From the NCBI GenBank assembly GCA_037127315.1, contig JBBBDQ010000192.1, forward strand, positions 5,019,501 through 5,083,500: a stretch of 64,000 nt of DNA, read 5' to 3'. Position 1 is the first letter of the stretch; each line of letters starts with the position of its first letter. Origin of the DNA: Ascarosepion bandense (taxonomy: Eukaryota; Mollusca; Cephalopoda; Sepiida; Sepiidae). Positions 1 to 11,427 of this stretch are shown here, piece after piece. A program made the position numbers and the translations under genes. The notes under the pieces are model-generated. The model did no database searches, was not told the DNA's origin, and worked only from the letters and a program-made list of their open reading frames with translations.

Positions 1-482
1 GCGAAAGTAGTAGTAGACATACCATGTAGTATTTTAGAGCCAATTAGGAATAAACAGAATAATATAATTCTGGAGTTGATTTCTTTTTTAAAAAAAAAAA
101 AAAGTATGAATTTCACAAAATTCAGTTCCAACAAAGAAACTCAGAAATGCCACACAGGTCCACGTCACTCTAGCTGCTGATATTCAAGACCCCATTCAAG
201 TTCACACGCAAAAGTAACGCTCAACTCAGCAGCAATGACCAAACTACAAAGACCTTTTCACACTTTACTGCCACAGTCCCGTCCACGGTAAGAACTAAAT
301 TCTATCCATATAATTCTAATTATATTGACAGTAAAACATTTTTCATAAATTTTGTTTCATTATGCTGTGCTGTTTTTAGCGAAAAAGTGGAAGTACCTCG
401 CCATGGCATGACATTCTCATCCTAGGCAGAAGTACTGGCGCTTATACCAATAAGGCCATAATTTCTAACGGTTACTGAGTGA

Positions 483-484
<2 letters not shown>

Positions 485-521
<37 letters not shown>
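485..521. repeat. (AT)n microsatellite
   Basis: About 18 AT units immediately left of the mariner terminal sequence. TA is the target of Tc1/mariner insertion, so the element may have gone into this or a shorter TA-rich site. Confidence 0.95.
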
Positions 522-524
<3 letters not shown>

Positions 525-1290
525 GGATCGATGGGTAAATTGTCGCCATTTTATATATTTTTAAATTTTGTACACACACGTTGTTTGTTTTTAATTTTGT
601 CGACTGCACAGTATATTAGGGTCAGTTGAGAACTGTGAGAAAAAGACCACCATGATGCAATTTACTCCACTAGAAATTTAGAGATGGCATGCTGTACTGC
701 TTGGCATTTGCACCGGAAGCTCTATTTCAGAGTGTTTAGGTGGCAATCTGAGGACAGTGCAGAAGATTCAGAAAGAGTTGGATATTATCTCCAGTTAATA
801 TCATGGTGTTTAGAGTAATCACTAGTGATGGCAATGTTATGCCTCCATTCATCTTCCCACAAGCTCTCACACTCAACCTTGATGAAGTTGTACTGGCTCA
901 AGAGAATGGCTTCTGGGAGATCCTACGTCTAACAGGACTCTGCACCATACCATATAGGCAGAAGAACCCAGTCATAGCTGTCAGACAATTTCTGTGCCCT
1001 CCCTTTACATCTTGCCACCTAACTTCCCAGATTGCAACTTCCTTGATTATGTTTGGGGCACAGTTGAGTGAGAGAGCAACAAAACCCATTGTAACACCAA
1101 AGATAAACTGAAGGCTAGGGTTATGGCAGCATTCACTAACTTAAACAAGGAAACTATCCAGAAGAGCTGCAGGAGATTCCAAAATGATCTAGATTCTGTG
1201 GTTGAAGTCAATTGCAATTTTATTGATTAAATTTACTCTTTAGTGTTTCAAGATATGTTTACCAAAATGACACAAAAATATGTTAAAATT
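525..1290 (+). mobile_element. Mariner-type transposon relic, internally deleted
   Basis: Starts with a terminal-repeat-like GGATCGATGGGTAAATTGTCG at about 525. Transposase pieces follow in order: MQFTPLE...LLGICTGSSISECLGGNLRTVQKIQKEL, then MVFRVITSDGNVMPPFIFPQ and, after frame changes, NFPDC, YVWGTVE, VMAAFTNLNKET and FIE before a TAA at about 1230. The region between the DNA-binding N-terminus and MVF is missing, and stops interrupt the rest, so it is dead. The right end grades into the next element. Confidence 0.85.
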
Positions 1291-2092
1291 TCAGGAGGCA
1301 TGTTTTTGTTATACCAATATTGTTGGAAGCCATCAGGACCATCGAAGATTGAATTTTTTCTCATCAGAAAGAAAACAGGACTTTCTTCCACTTCTCAACG
1401 TCCCATGTTTGGTATTCATGACCAAACTTTAAGCGGCCCAACTTGTGACATGGAAGCAGTCGAGGAATTTGTTTACGCTTTTTATTTACCATGCCTTTTT
1501 GTCTTAAGTGTCGTCTGATGGTTACGGGACTGCAATCAGCATCTGTGACTGCCTTAATTTGACTAGAAGAAAGTCCCGCCTCTTTCATAACAACCCGTCT
1601 TATTCTCTTACTCAATGCAGGAGAAATTTTGGGGGGCCTACCAGAGGATTTTGCTTTTCCATAATTCTCAGTTCTTTAGAAAGTTGCAAATCAGTTTTAC
1701 TGCGATTTACCTTAGCTGCGATCGCCCACTGTGACAAACCTTGCTTATAGAATTTGAGAACGCTCAACTTTGGTAAGTTTGCTTGCTTTAGGCATGGTAA
1801 CACCTTTACGCAGTGATTGCTAATCTCTAACTGAACTAAAAACATTGGAATTACCATAGATCTAACAATTTATACCCCCTGGTCTTATAATTTTGATCAT
1901 GCGTAAATCGCCTCATTTTATAAAAATGTAAATTTCTAAATAAAATGTTTGGAATGTAGCTTTTTGTTTCCATAACCTTTTAGATTGTAGTATTGGTAAC
2001 CTTAAGTGGTAGGAGTTTAAAACCTATCTGTAAAAAAAAAAAATTTCTTTTTAAAGAGTTTTAAGTGGTCTTAAATTTTTGATCAGGAGTGT
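1290..2092 (-). mobile_element. Tc1-like transposon relic, truncated at its 3' side
   Basis: Read on the minus strand. It begins at 2092 with a terminal sequence of Tc1 type (ACACTCCTGATCAAAAATTT, then AAGACCACTT). The transposase starts MPKASKLTKVERSQI at 1795 and continues, with frame changes, through KQGLSQWAIAAKVNRSKTDL, GLSSSQIKAV, TIRRHLRQKG, RLKFGHEYQTWD and VLFSDEKKFNLDGPDG. It stops at the edge of the neighbouring mariner relic; the last catalytic residues and the second terminal repeat are absent. Confidence 0.85.
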
Positions 2093-2429
2093 TTCTTACC
2101 AATCTGATTGGAAGAATTTAAAAAAAACACATGAATTTTTACAATGTCTGGGTTACTCATAATCCAACAGAAAAATATTTAATATTCTATATTTTCATGT
2201 GTGATTCACTTAAATCAACAAAAACTGTCCATTTTTGAGCAGAACAATCATAAGCAATGAAAATTGGATTTTCCAATCAGAAGGTAAGAGAACAAAAAAA
2301 AAAAAAAAACATCCAGCCAACAATTCTGTTTTGCTATGATATAATGATAATTGATATTACAAATAGACAAATAGTAAAAACTTGAAAAGCAGGTTGGAAA
2401 GGTGTAAAAAGTAACAATGCATTCAAATC

Positions 2430-2935
2430 TCTATATATAAAAAGGGATATGTCTGTGTGTGTCTCCATTCTAACGAACCCTACTCTTCCAAAACCCTTGG
2501 TTCGATTTCAACCAAAATTGGGTCACTTGTTGATCATGACATGAACCTTTGATGTATACAAACATTTTTTGAATGGATTTACTGGGAACTGCAGAAATCA
2601 TAGAAATGCTTAGAATTTACAAACTCTTCTCTGATAGGCCTTATATGAATTCAACCAAAATCGGGTTTGAACTTTTGCAATCATTTATTTCTTCAAAACG
2701 CTTAGTTGCATTCCAACAAAAATTGGGTCTGTTATGTAACTTCTACCTTATCATACGCCATAACAATTTCACATTTTCTACAAGGTGCCAATACCTCCAA
2801 TGTTGCAGGGATATTGCATTCACTTCTTCAGCGTCACAATATCATTACATCACAGATTCCTATAACGCCCGCCCTCTTTCTTCCAATTGTACATGTCATT
2901 TCCATTTATTGGCAAAATTGACCAAACATTAATCA
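2430..2935. repeat. Unclassified interspersed-repeat-like block
   Basis: Starts with CTATATATAAAAAGGGATAT and a TGTCTGTGTGTGTC run. It contains three diverged copies of a CAACCAAAATTGGGT motif at about 2509, 2652 and 2713. Open frames here are short and unlike any protein I recognise. The texture suggests an old repeat, but I cannot name a family. Confidence 0.4.
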
Positions 2936-3192
2936 ATTTTGCAAATACAACAAAAACTAATACTTCACACTTTTTTTGTGTCATGGTAACCTCATGCTTT
3001 TTGAATAAGCACTTGACCATACCATTTCAACATAACCACTAAAAAACCCCCAAACACCACCAGGCTATACAGATAGTACTTTATAGTGATAGATAACAAA
3101 AAGATATGAATTCACTTGTCAATTTCAACAATTCAGTTTAGAACTGAACCACTAAACTACTCACACAGATAATTTATCGTAAAGGCTTGCAT

Positions 3193-3397
3193 TTAACCCT
3201 CTAGAGCCATTCGTATCATATTTGATACAGTATTTCCCTATAAGGAAACATTTTGTATTCATTGACTGAGCAGTCAGTACTGCTTTCATTTGAAATTTAT
3301 AAAATATTTTTCTTAAAAAATTTTTCAGGAAAATATTTCTTTCAAGGCTTGTTTTCATACTGTATCAAATATGATATGAATGGCCCTAGAGGGTTAA
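3193..3397. mobile_element. piggyBac-type MITE with TTAA target duplications
   Basis: The TTAA at 3193-3196 and 3394-3397 flank a 197-bp element. Its ends begin CCCTCTAGAGCCATTCGTAT and form 34-base terminal inverted repeats (3197-3230 and 3360-3393) with two mismatches. CCC ends plus TTAA duplications are the piggyBac signature. It is too short to encode a transposase, hence a non-autonomous MITE. Confidence 0.85.
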
Positions 3398-4079
3398 CAG
3401 AAAAATAGTGTACAGTGTAATAGAGAGTCTCCAAATGGCTTTCAGATTTTAATTCAAGGTTTTCCTTCTCCTAGATTGGTTTCTGTGAACATTGGAAGAA
3501 CTCTTTTTTTTTGCTGGAACTAGGTTAGTGCATCTTTACCTAACAACCATTGCCAATCTCAGCTTCAACTGCTTCCACCTAATATCACATACTCTTGACG
3601 TGCAAAGACTGCAAAGAGTAACAGTCACTGCCACATTCCACAACAATGCAATTTTTTTTTTATTGTTGTCAAGTGATTGGCCACATTGGGCTGCTTGCCA
3701 GTTGATCGATCAGAATATCAAAGAATTCATAGACTGTGTGCAGAGATAATCAAATTTTTCTAATGATATTTGCTAGACAATGATCAAGTCAGCAGCTGCT
3801 GTTCAATGCCAGTTGATTTGGTGATCAAACCCTTCAAGACAGAAAGTTATTTGAAGAGGTGATAAGCACAGTCAAGCAACTCCCACATAATATGGAGGCA
3901 ATGAATGTACAATAAAGTGGGGAACTCTGTGTGTGAGTATTCTCATGCACCATACAAAAGTAGTTTAAAATGTCAAATATTTTTGACAGCAATGTAAAAT
4001 TAAATAGCAAATAAATGCAGAGACAAGCAATTGCTTAAAAAAAAAACCCCAAAAAAAACTATTATAGTGCAAAAAAGAA

Positions 4080-4562
4080 CAGCCGTCTTCCAACAAATTG
4101 ATTCTACAGACCTGGGCAAAACTTTTGTTGGAACAAAACTTCTAAGATTTATTCAACTGTATATGTGATATTTTGTTTCACTCAGTTTTGCCATCTTTGA
4201 AGCAGTTTCATGAATCCATGCTCTCAGAGATTGGCATCATTCTTGGTGATGTAAAACCCATTTGAGCCAGTAAATGTTTCCAGAAGACTGAAATTCTTTT
4301 GATTAATAGAATTTAGTCAGGATTGAAACAAGTGTTCATCCAAAGGTGCAAAATCATGAGAGTAAAGCGCTTTGGTAAGACATCCCAACCAAACTGTATC
4401 CATTTCTGTGGTATTGTCCTGATGGAAGATAACGTTCATCAATTGATGCTTTTAATCAATCCAGTTGGGAACACTGAATTCGGACAAGTAATGTCTGATT
4501 TTGCAAAAGAAGCTCCTACTACATAAAGCTCTTCTAATACCACAAGGTACACAGCATCAACT

Positions 4563-4647
<85 letters not shown>

Positions 4648-4900
4648 AAAAGAAGTACTTTTGTTGTTTGAGCAAAGATGGAAATGAGGTCCAATGAATT
4701 TTTTCAGCATTAAATTGTGATGCACCCAAACATCATAGCGATTCGTACACCCAACTGTTTTCAAATGCCTTACAAAATTCAGAAGATATCACTGACATCC
4801 TGTGTCGTGTGATCTGAATTATTTTTAACCAGTGTTTCAATACGGTCAACATCAGTAACTGCACACCTGTTGCAATGTTCTCAGTCTTGTTTTGTTTTAC
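4080..4900 (-). mobile_element. Mariner transposase relic interrupted by a microsatellite
   Basis: On the minus strand from about 4885: DVDRIETLVKNNSDHTTQDV, TVGCTNRYDVWVHHNL, then across the microsatellite MNVIFHQDN, PLDEHLFQS, NQKNFSLLETF, GFMKLLQRWQN and VKQNITYTVE. This is the mariner order, with DNA-binding helices, the WVPH-type motif and the HQDNA-type motif. Frames shift several times and the element is inactive. Confidence 0.85.
4568..4646. repeat. Compound (AT)n-(TAGA)n microsatellite
   Basis: About 21 AT units followed by about nine TAGA units, sitting in the middle of the mariner coding sequence. Confidence 0.97.
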
Positions 4901-6840
4901 AAATGATGAAAAGGTATATCATTTTCTTCCAGTTTCCACCTATGAATCATATATATGTAAATATGTATAGACATCAAATTTCAGTCACAAGTGAAACTAA
5001 ATTATGTGTTCAAACGCCACTTATTTTGGGTTGGGGTAAGCAATAAGAAATTTTGATTGATTTGTTTTCTATGGCTTTTTCAACCATTTGCATCTTATTT
5101 ATGCTCAGAAACTTGATTTTAGTTTTTTTTTAATTTCTTTTTTGAGTTACTATTTTAGTGATGCAAGTCTTAATTAATCCATAGTGGGGGAGGGAAATAA
5201 GAAGTAGATTACTAACTTCCCCAAAGTAATTTGCATTAAGTTAATATAACAAACCCAATGAGAATTATTACACAACCTGGACATCCAAGCTTAGTGCACC
5301 TGGTACAAGGAACTTTATTGTGAGATGGCAAAGTTTTTATCAGTGGATCATATTGTGCCCCCAAAAACAGTTATTGATTAGTAAGAGCAAGTGAATGATT
5401 TCTAATAATGGTGAAACTGAAAATATTAATAGAAATGATTGAAAATGGAATGTTTCAGTTCTGCTGTTATCAAGTGAACAGAAATTATGATATTGCTGAT
5501 CAATATCTGCATTGAAGGACAAAAAGAATTGCCTGATTTTTTAGACTGCAGACATTTGGATTAAAAAAAGAACACTATATATATATATATATAAAATCTG
5601 ACAAATACAGAAAACTCAGTAAAAATATTTTAAAAACAAGTAAGATCCTTTGTTTTGCAGCTCAATTCTGCTGAAAGAGAAAAATAAGGAGGAAAAAGGA
5701 AAACACTTTTTTAAAATAAAAACAAAAAACAAAAATTATTTTTTTTTAATTGTATACAATAGTATATTATAAAATTATACAAAAAAACAAAAAAAAAAAC
5801 AAAACAAACAAAACAAAAAGATGGATATGTTTTTCATTGAAACTGCAGAAAAGAAAAAAAAATTAAATGCAATCAGCAATTATAAATGACCAGTAAACCA
5901 AAGTTAAAGAAAAACAACAGTAAGAAAAACTGTTAGACAGAGTGGGAAGAAGAAATCTAATATTTTATTTGCAGAGAGTGAATTACATAAGCATTCCTAG
6001 TTTAAAAGAAAAAAGTGAATATAACAATTGTAATTGACATGCTGCTTCATATAGAAATATTATTTCTCATCTCTGAAATTCTGTCAGAGAAATTGACAAA
6101 TATATAGGGTCAGGATGAGAATTTAAGAATCCTTCCCTCTGCAATAATAATAATAATCCTACTTTATATGATATTTTTTCTTATTTAATCAATACTACTT
6201 CATCGATGGAAGAGGAAGTCTTTTGATGAAGATTTACAGTAATGCCAGAAATTTGAAAAATAAAATCGCAATTCATTTTTCCTATTTAAAGTATTAAAAC
6301 AAAATCCATTTCTTTTAAATTATATGTATACATCTTACATAAAGCGTGTCTGCATTTGTTATGTTCAAAATTGTAAACAAGTATTGATTACACAAAATCT
6401 ACACATCAACAGAAGACAATGAAACATACATTGAATGAGTGTAGTTTTTAGAGTCAGCATTAAAATCCAAATTGGAGGTAGAGATAAAAAAAAAAGTCCA
6501 AATGAAAAAAAAACCCCTAAAATTATTATAACCAATTCTTCATATCAATAGTATTGGTGAGTGCAATCCTAAGTACTCTACTACTGAAACCTTGTGTCAG
6601 ACTAAATTAAACTAATTTTTATTGACAAGAAATGTCTTGAGATTTACAATATTTTTTTATTTTAGTCAACCCTGAAGCAACTCATTTTTAATTTAACACT
6701 TATTTTTTTGTTTATAAGTATGTTATATATGAAGGAGCTGCTGAAACAAAGAAAAGAAAGAAAAAAAAAAGAAAAAAAGAAGACATTTGGTTAAATTATT
6801 TTTGGAAGTGGATTGAACTAATAAATACACACACATGTGT

Positions 6841-6879
<39 letters not shown>
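6841..6879. repeat. (GA)n microsatellite
   Basis: Near-perfect GA repeat preceded by a short CA/TG run. Confidence 0.97.
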
Positions 6880-6882
<3 letters not shown>

Positions 6883-7526
6883 CCCCTACCAATGTAATTT
6901 AATACTAGCTAAAAGCGTTCTTTTTGGAATTGTGTAAAGGAAAATTCAACAAAATTACACCTGTTTTTAATAACCATTTTAGCGAACAAGCAATCTGAGA
7001 AACTACTTAACACCAAACAACAAAAGAAAACTCACTGGAGGAGAAAAATTATAATGCACATTTCCACTTCTGGCAGAAATTACCAAAATGGGAGAAGGTA
7101 CTTAAAAAGCAAAATGCTGTTACGAAAAAAAAAAAAAAAAAAAAAATACAAATGTTACCAGATCGTTCTCATTTTTCCTTTGACCATTTTCACCAATGTG
7201 GTTTTTTTTTGTTAAAATATTTCTTTATAGATATTTATTAAACTTAACCTATCCAGACATAAGACCAAATGTAAGAAAAAGAAGATTGTATTACATTAAT
7301 ATTCCAAATTAGGAGAGTACTGAAAACTAGCATCTTCCAAAATTTTATTTTCCAAACTGGCCTTCTATGCAGGCACCATGAATAAATATATCTATATATT
7401 TTAGTCACAAAGCAGGCCTCTAATTTCTCTGCAAGAAAATGCATATCTGTATCTAGCAAAGTTGATGATGTTCTAACCATCAATTTGTATCATTTGTTAG
7501 TTGTTAGTCATAGCTATATTTCAGGA

Positions 7527-7552
7527 CCCCCCCCCCCCCCGAAAAAAAAAAA
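7527..7552. repeat. Poly-C run followed by poly-A
   Basis: Fourteen C (7527-7540), one G, then twelve A. Long C runs are rare in this A/T-rich background and sequencing length may be unreliable. Confidence 0.9.
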
Positions 7553-8524
7553 ACACTTTCAAATTAAAACTCATTTACAATAAGAGAAATAAATATTGAC
7601 AAAATATTTGAGAACATAGAGGAAAATTTGAAAATGTGTTTATCAGTTAAAAGTTATTCAAAGAGAAAAACTAAATTTTGGAAAAGGAAAAAATTACTAT
7701 ATTTTCCTTCGTCTGTCTGTATTGATTTGTAAGCAATAATCTTTGAATATATTTTACTGCTGTCAAATGTGTCAGTCTTGAGAAAATCAGATTTTAAACA
7801 AGAAAAAAATTAAAATTTGGATGAGGAGTTTGGTTTCAAATTCATATTATATTACTAAGTTTATTGGTTAGTAATTTTCTTTATACTTTTGTTGTTAATA
7901 TGTATATTTTTTTAAAGATATATAAACTTAAAGTAGAATTTAAAATCTTGCCCTTAAAATTTATGTTTCACTAAATCAAAGAAACCATTTTTTGTTTTCC
8001 TTTACTCATTAAACTTTTCTGCTGTAACAATAGACATGCAATATAAATGCCCAGTAATTAATGTTCAATAAATGTTTACTTGTCTGTATTAGACATTATT
8101 TTAGATTGGTCTTATAATTTGGATACATGAGAGAAAAAGCAAGTATATTATATATTTGGTTAATGGCGTTTACAGCTTCCACATCCTTTACTAACAAATG
8201 TACAGACGTCTTACAATATCATTATCATCAAAAAGAGAAAGGAAAAAAAAAAAAGAATCCATTTCATGTCTCCAACTTGAAGAAATTCCAAAAAATGAAA
8301 AGTTAGCAATATTTGTGTTAATGATTATTTACAAAAAATTAAATATAAAATGACATCAGAAACATTTATTTATTGTAATGTTGATTCAAAGTAGTTCCCC
8401 CAGGCTGGATCAGCTGACTCTTCTCAACAGACTGACTCCCAGCCAACAGTGATGACATTGTTGTTTACTAACAATTTAAGCACACGATTCCTTTCCCTCA
8501 ACTTCCATGTTTTTAGTGTGACAA

Positions 8525-8782
8525 ATGGCCCTTGGCAAAATCTTGAAAGATAATTCTAGGAAGCAAGTAAAGAACCAAGTGAGGAAGAGACCAATAAATA
8601 TCCGCAAATCTGGACTTTCAAAAACGTGTGCAAAAAGAGCAATCCAAAGTCATGATCTTCATTCAAACAAGAATTTGAATGAAGAAAACAAACTTGCAAC
8701 AAGGACACTGAGGAATATTTTGGGACATTTCATCATTTTTGAGACCATTACAGATTCTACAGGAGAGACAATAAAATGGTAA
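8525..8782 (+). CDS. Hypothetical small basic ORF, possible first exon
   Basis: Eighty-five codons starting MALGKILKDNSRKQVKNQ and ending ETIKW. The ATG is in a good context (ACAAATGG). The protein is Lys/Arg/Asn-rich with no domain I recognise. The stop codon lies inside AAATGGTAAGAGG, which reads as a good splice donor, so this could be a coding first exon read past its end. A second frame at 8807-8972 (QILETIQIQLEKG, ENVALISQQIIDYFQQ) looks protein-like. I found no acceptor that joins the two in phase without a stop. It may be chance. Confidence 0.25.
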   Translation: MALGKILKDNSRKQVKNQVRKRPINIRKSGLSKTCAKRAIQSHDLHSNKNLNEENKLATRTLRNILGHFIIFETITDSTGETIKW

Positions 8783-8979
8783 GAGGAAATTTTTTTTTTC
8801 CACAATTCTTATTTGTAACATTGAGACAGATATTGGAAACCATCCAGATTCAACTGGAAAAAGGGAATGTGTGCATGTGTGTAAGGAGTAAAACATTGGA
8901 AAATGTCGCCTTGATTTCTCAACAGATTATCGATTACTTTCAACAAGAAACTATATTTTTCACGGAGACATGAGTGAGT

Positions 8980-11222
8980 AAAACAACTACTTTGAGAAAT
9001 ATTTTATTACTTTTTAAATTCCGAAATAGAAAAAATCCTCATGTCAAATTTGAATTAAAAAAAATTAAGTATATGATAATTGTTGAAATGTTTGCAACCA
9101 GAGGATATTTTAAAAGATGTGGTGGGGGTAATTTATAGCAAAATTTACAACAACAAGAAAAGTTCCCTCCTTAATCAAGTCATGCACCATTAAAATTGTT
9201 TATGACTGACGCTTAGAGTGCAAAAGACAAGAACGTGATTAAGAGAGTTGAGTGTTGAATTTATGACTGGTGTTCTTAGCATTAAATAAGCTATAGTCTT
9301 TTCCAATTGTATATTGTGTAAGAATTTAAATTATTGCACAGTGTCAGTGTTTCTCCTGAAGATTCTATCATCAAATAATGCAAAGATGCATTAAGGTAAG
9401 TAAATTTTATATTAAAATTATATTTGTGCAGAAAACATTTATATATGCAGTATTCCTCTTGCAAAAAAAAAAAAAAAAGTTTTATAAATCTAAGTTATTT
9501 TGGAATTTCATTCTATCAGCAATTAAAATTATTTATATATTCAGTAGCTAACAAATTTAAACATATTTACTCGGTCAACTCTTGATCAGTGAGTTTTCCG
9601 AAGGTTACTGTTCCCAGTGATACCAATATGGTGGATTCAGGCAATGTTTTAATGTAAAATGATGGCAGTAAATGAGTTTCAGAAATGTTAGAGTTAAGTG
9701 AACCAGCCACAATTGATAGCTTCCTAAAACAGTAGTTATAACTGTACAGGAAGATTTCTTGTGTTGTGAACATTATTGGACATATATTAGAGTGCATGTT
9801 GGTCATGGAAGCCAGGTACCAAGGCTAGTTTAGTTCAACAAATATCTACTGACAAAGTTCTTTGGATTTCTGTTTAAAATTAAATACTTCAGATACTCAA
9901 AGATTGACAATATTCTCTCTCTCAAAGTTTTAAAATTTTGACAGACAAAATTTTAGCTTACATTACATTACATTAGGCAGGTGTGTAAAGTTTAACTTTG
10001 GCGTTTATATCAAAGATAAAATCAAAACAAAATATTTTAGTAATAATGAGATAATATCTTTAACAAATTAAAATTATTCAACATTTATTTAAAAAAATAA
10101 CCAAAACAAAAAATAAAACTAAGCTTCACATATTTTAGAAAGTTCAAAATTTTGCTAATTAGAACCTTTGGGACTCAATTATGACATCATGTGAAAGATA
10201 AGAATGTTAGACCAACAGAATTATAAAGGAATTCATTTTGTTTAATCCAAATGTCTTGCCCAATAAACTAAAAATAACTGACTAATCTATTGTGTTTGAA
10301 AATCAATTTGATCACCAAATCAGGAATGAGCTATTTCAAAGCAATGAACTTCATTTCTCTTCTACACATTGTTTATTTACTTAAAAATTTGGTAGCAAAG
10401 ATTCTGCACCAGGAAACTAAAGCTGTATGATGATCATTGCCCTTTTCTGACTTTTAAGAGAAAAGAAGTTTTATTGTTTAATCAAAGCCTTGTCAGTTAT
10501 ACCTGCGAATTGCAGGCTTACCTGCTGAGGATACATAAAGCATTTGTATATAACATCCATCCAAAAAGCACAAAAATATGGAGTTTACAGCTTTCACTCA
10601 TCATAGGTTCACTTAGAAATTTAACTTCATCCTGCTATAAGTTTAGCTAATATGCAAATCTAATTTAGCAGAGGAAAATATATTGTGCCCCACCACTATA
10701 TGTCAGAAACAATAATAATCTGAACATAAGTCTTAATTAAAGTCTTTTAATAATTTGTTAAATGGTAATTTGAATATTCCTCTCAAATGCAAGACTATTA
10801 GCTTTCTATTTAAGCAAAGAAATCTAAGGAAATAAAAAAAAAAGGGAAGTGAAACAAAATGTTTGAGGAATTTGAAACATTGGTTTAAATTCAGTATTAA
10901 TAATAAACTTTCACTTTTTTTAGTAATCACTGTGTTTAATTAAGTGAGAATATATATATATATATATATATATATGAATGACAAAAGAAATGTCAGTTTT
11001 TTTTAAAAAAAATTTGAAATTTATAAAAAAATTGAAAACATTATAAAACTGAAATTTGTTCAAATTGTGAGTGGAAAAATATTTAAATTAAATTTAATCT
11101 GTAGATACTGCTATGCAAGTTTGTTAAAAAAAAAATGATGGGGGTGGGAGGAGAAAAGAGGTTAGATCTCCACTAATGCCCTGTCTCGTCCAAATCCAAG
11201 GAGCATTGAAGGAGATTGGTAA
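8980..11222. other. 3' flank / 3'UTR region of CIT
   Basis: A/T-rich DNA immediately downstream of the CIT stop, on the minus strand. It must include the 3'UTR, but its end cannot be placed. It contains an (AT)13 run at 10950-10975. No coding sequence is supported. Confidence 0.5.
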
Positions 11223-11427
11223 TTAAAGATAATAGTGATGTCTCCGGCCTGATTTTCTTACTGTTGCATAGAGGTTTGTTTCTTTTTCAGAATTACTCGA
11301 ATAGTTCGAGGAATGGTCCGTGGAATTCCCACCGTTGGATTCAAGACCATCGAAGGAAGACCACGAAGAACTTTTCCTAATGCGTTTCGATTTTTCGGGA
11401 CTGACAAACCGTACATGTCTTTGGGGA
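11223..11427 (-). CDS. CIT: CIT last exon: Ser-rich C-terminal tail and stop
   Basis: One base + 67 codons + TAA. The tail is basic and then Ser/Asn-rich: [44 protein letters not shown], ending [10 protein letters not shown]. It is far shorter than the long tail of vertebrate citron, whose last residues bind PDZ domains. The final HYYL could fit a hydrophobic (class II) PDZ ligand, which is inference only. The acceptor is TTCTTTTCAG. Identity rests on splice-site quality, a phase match to the exon at 23693 and the reading frame, since tails are poorly conserved. The end of the 3'UTR cannot be placed; AATAAA/ATTAAA on the minus strand occur at 10476-10471 and 11098-11093 among many A/T-rich chance matches. 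Confidence 0.85.

Larger units (their letters stand above)
4901..8524. other. A/T-rich flank downstream of CIT, no gene seen
   Basis: Apart from the simple repeats listed, this stretch has only short frames broken by stops, A-rich runs (5745-5820, 7126-7146) and no recognisable transposon protein or RNA gene. Confidence 0.6.

Noticed and set aside
1243..1750. Plus-strand frames of 91 and 80 codons
   Set aside because: They are antisense to the Tc1-like transposase relic.
10471..11098. Poly-A signals for CIT (AATAAA at 10476-10471, ATTAAA at 11098-11093, minus strand)
   Set aside because: Such hexamers are frequent in this A/T-rich DNA, so neither can be preferred without transcript data.
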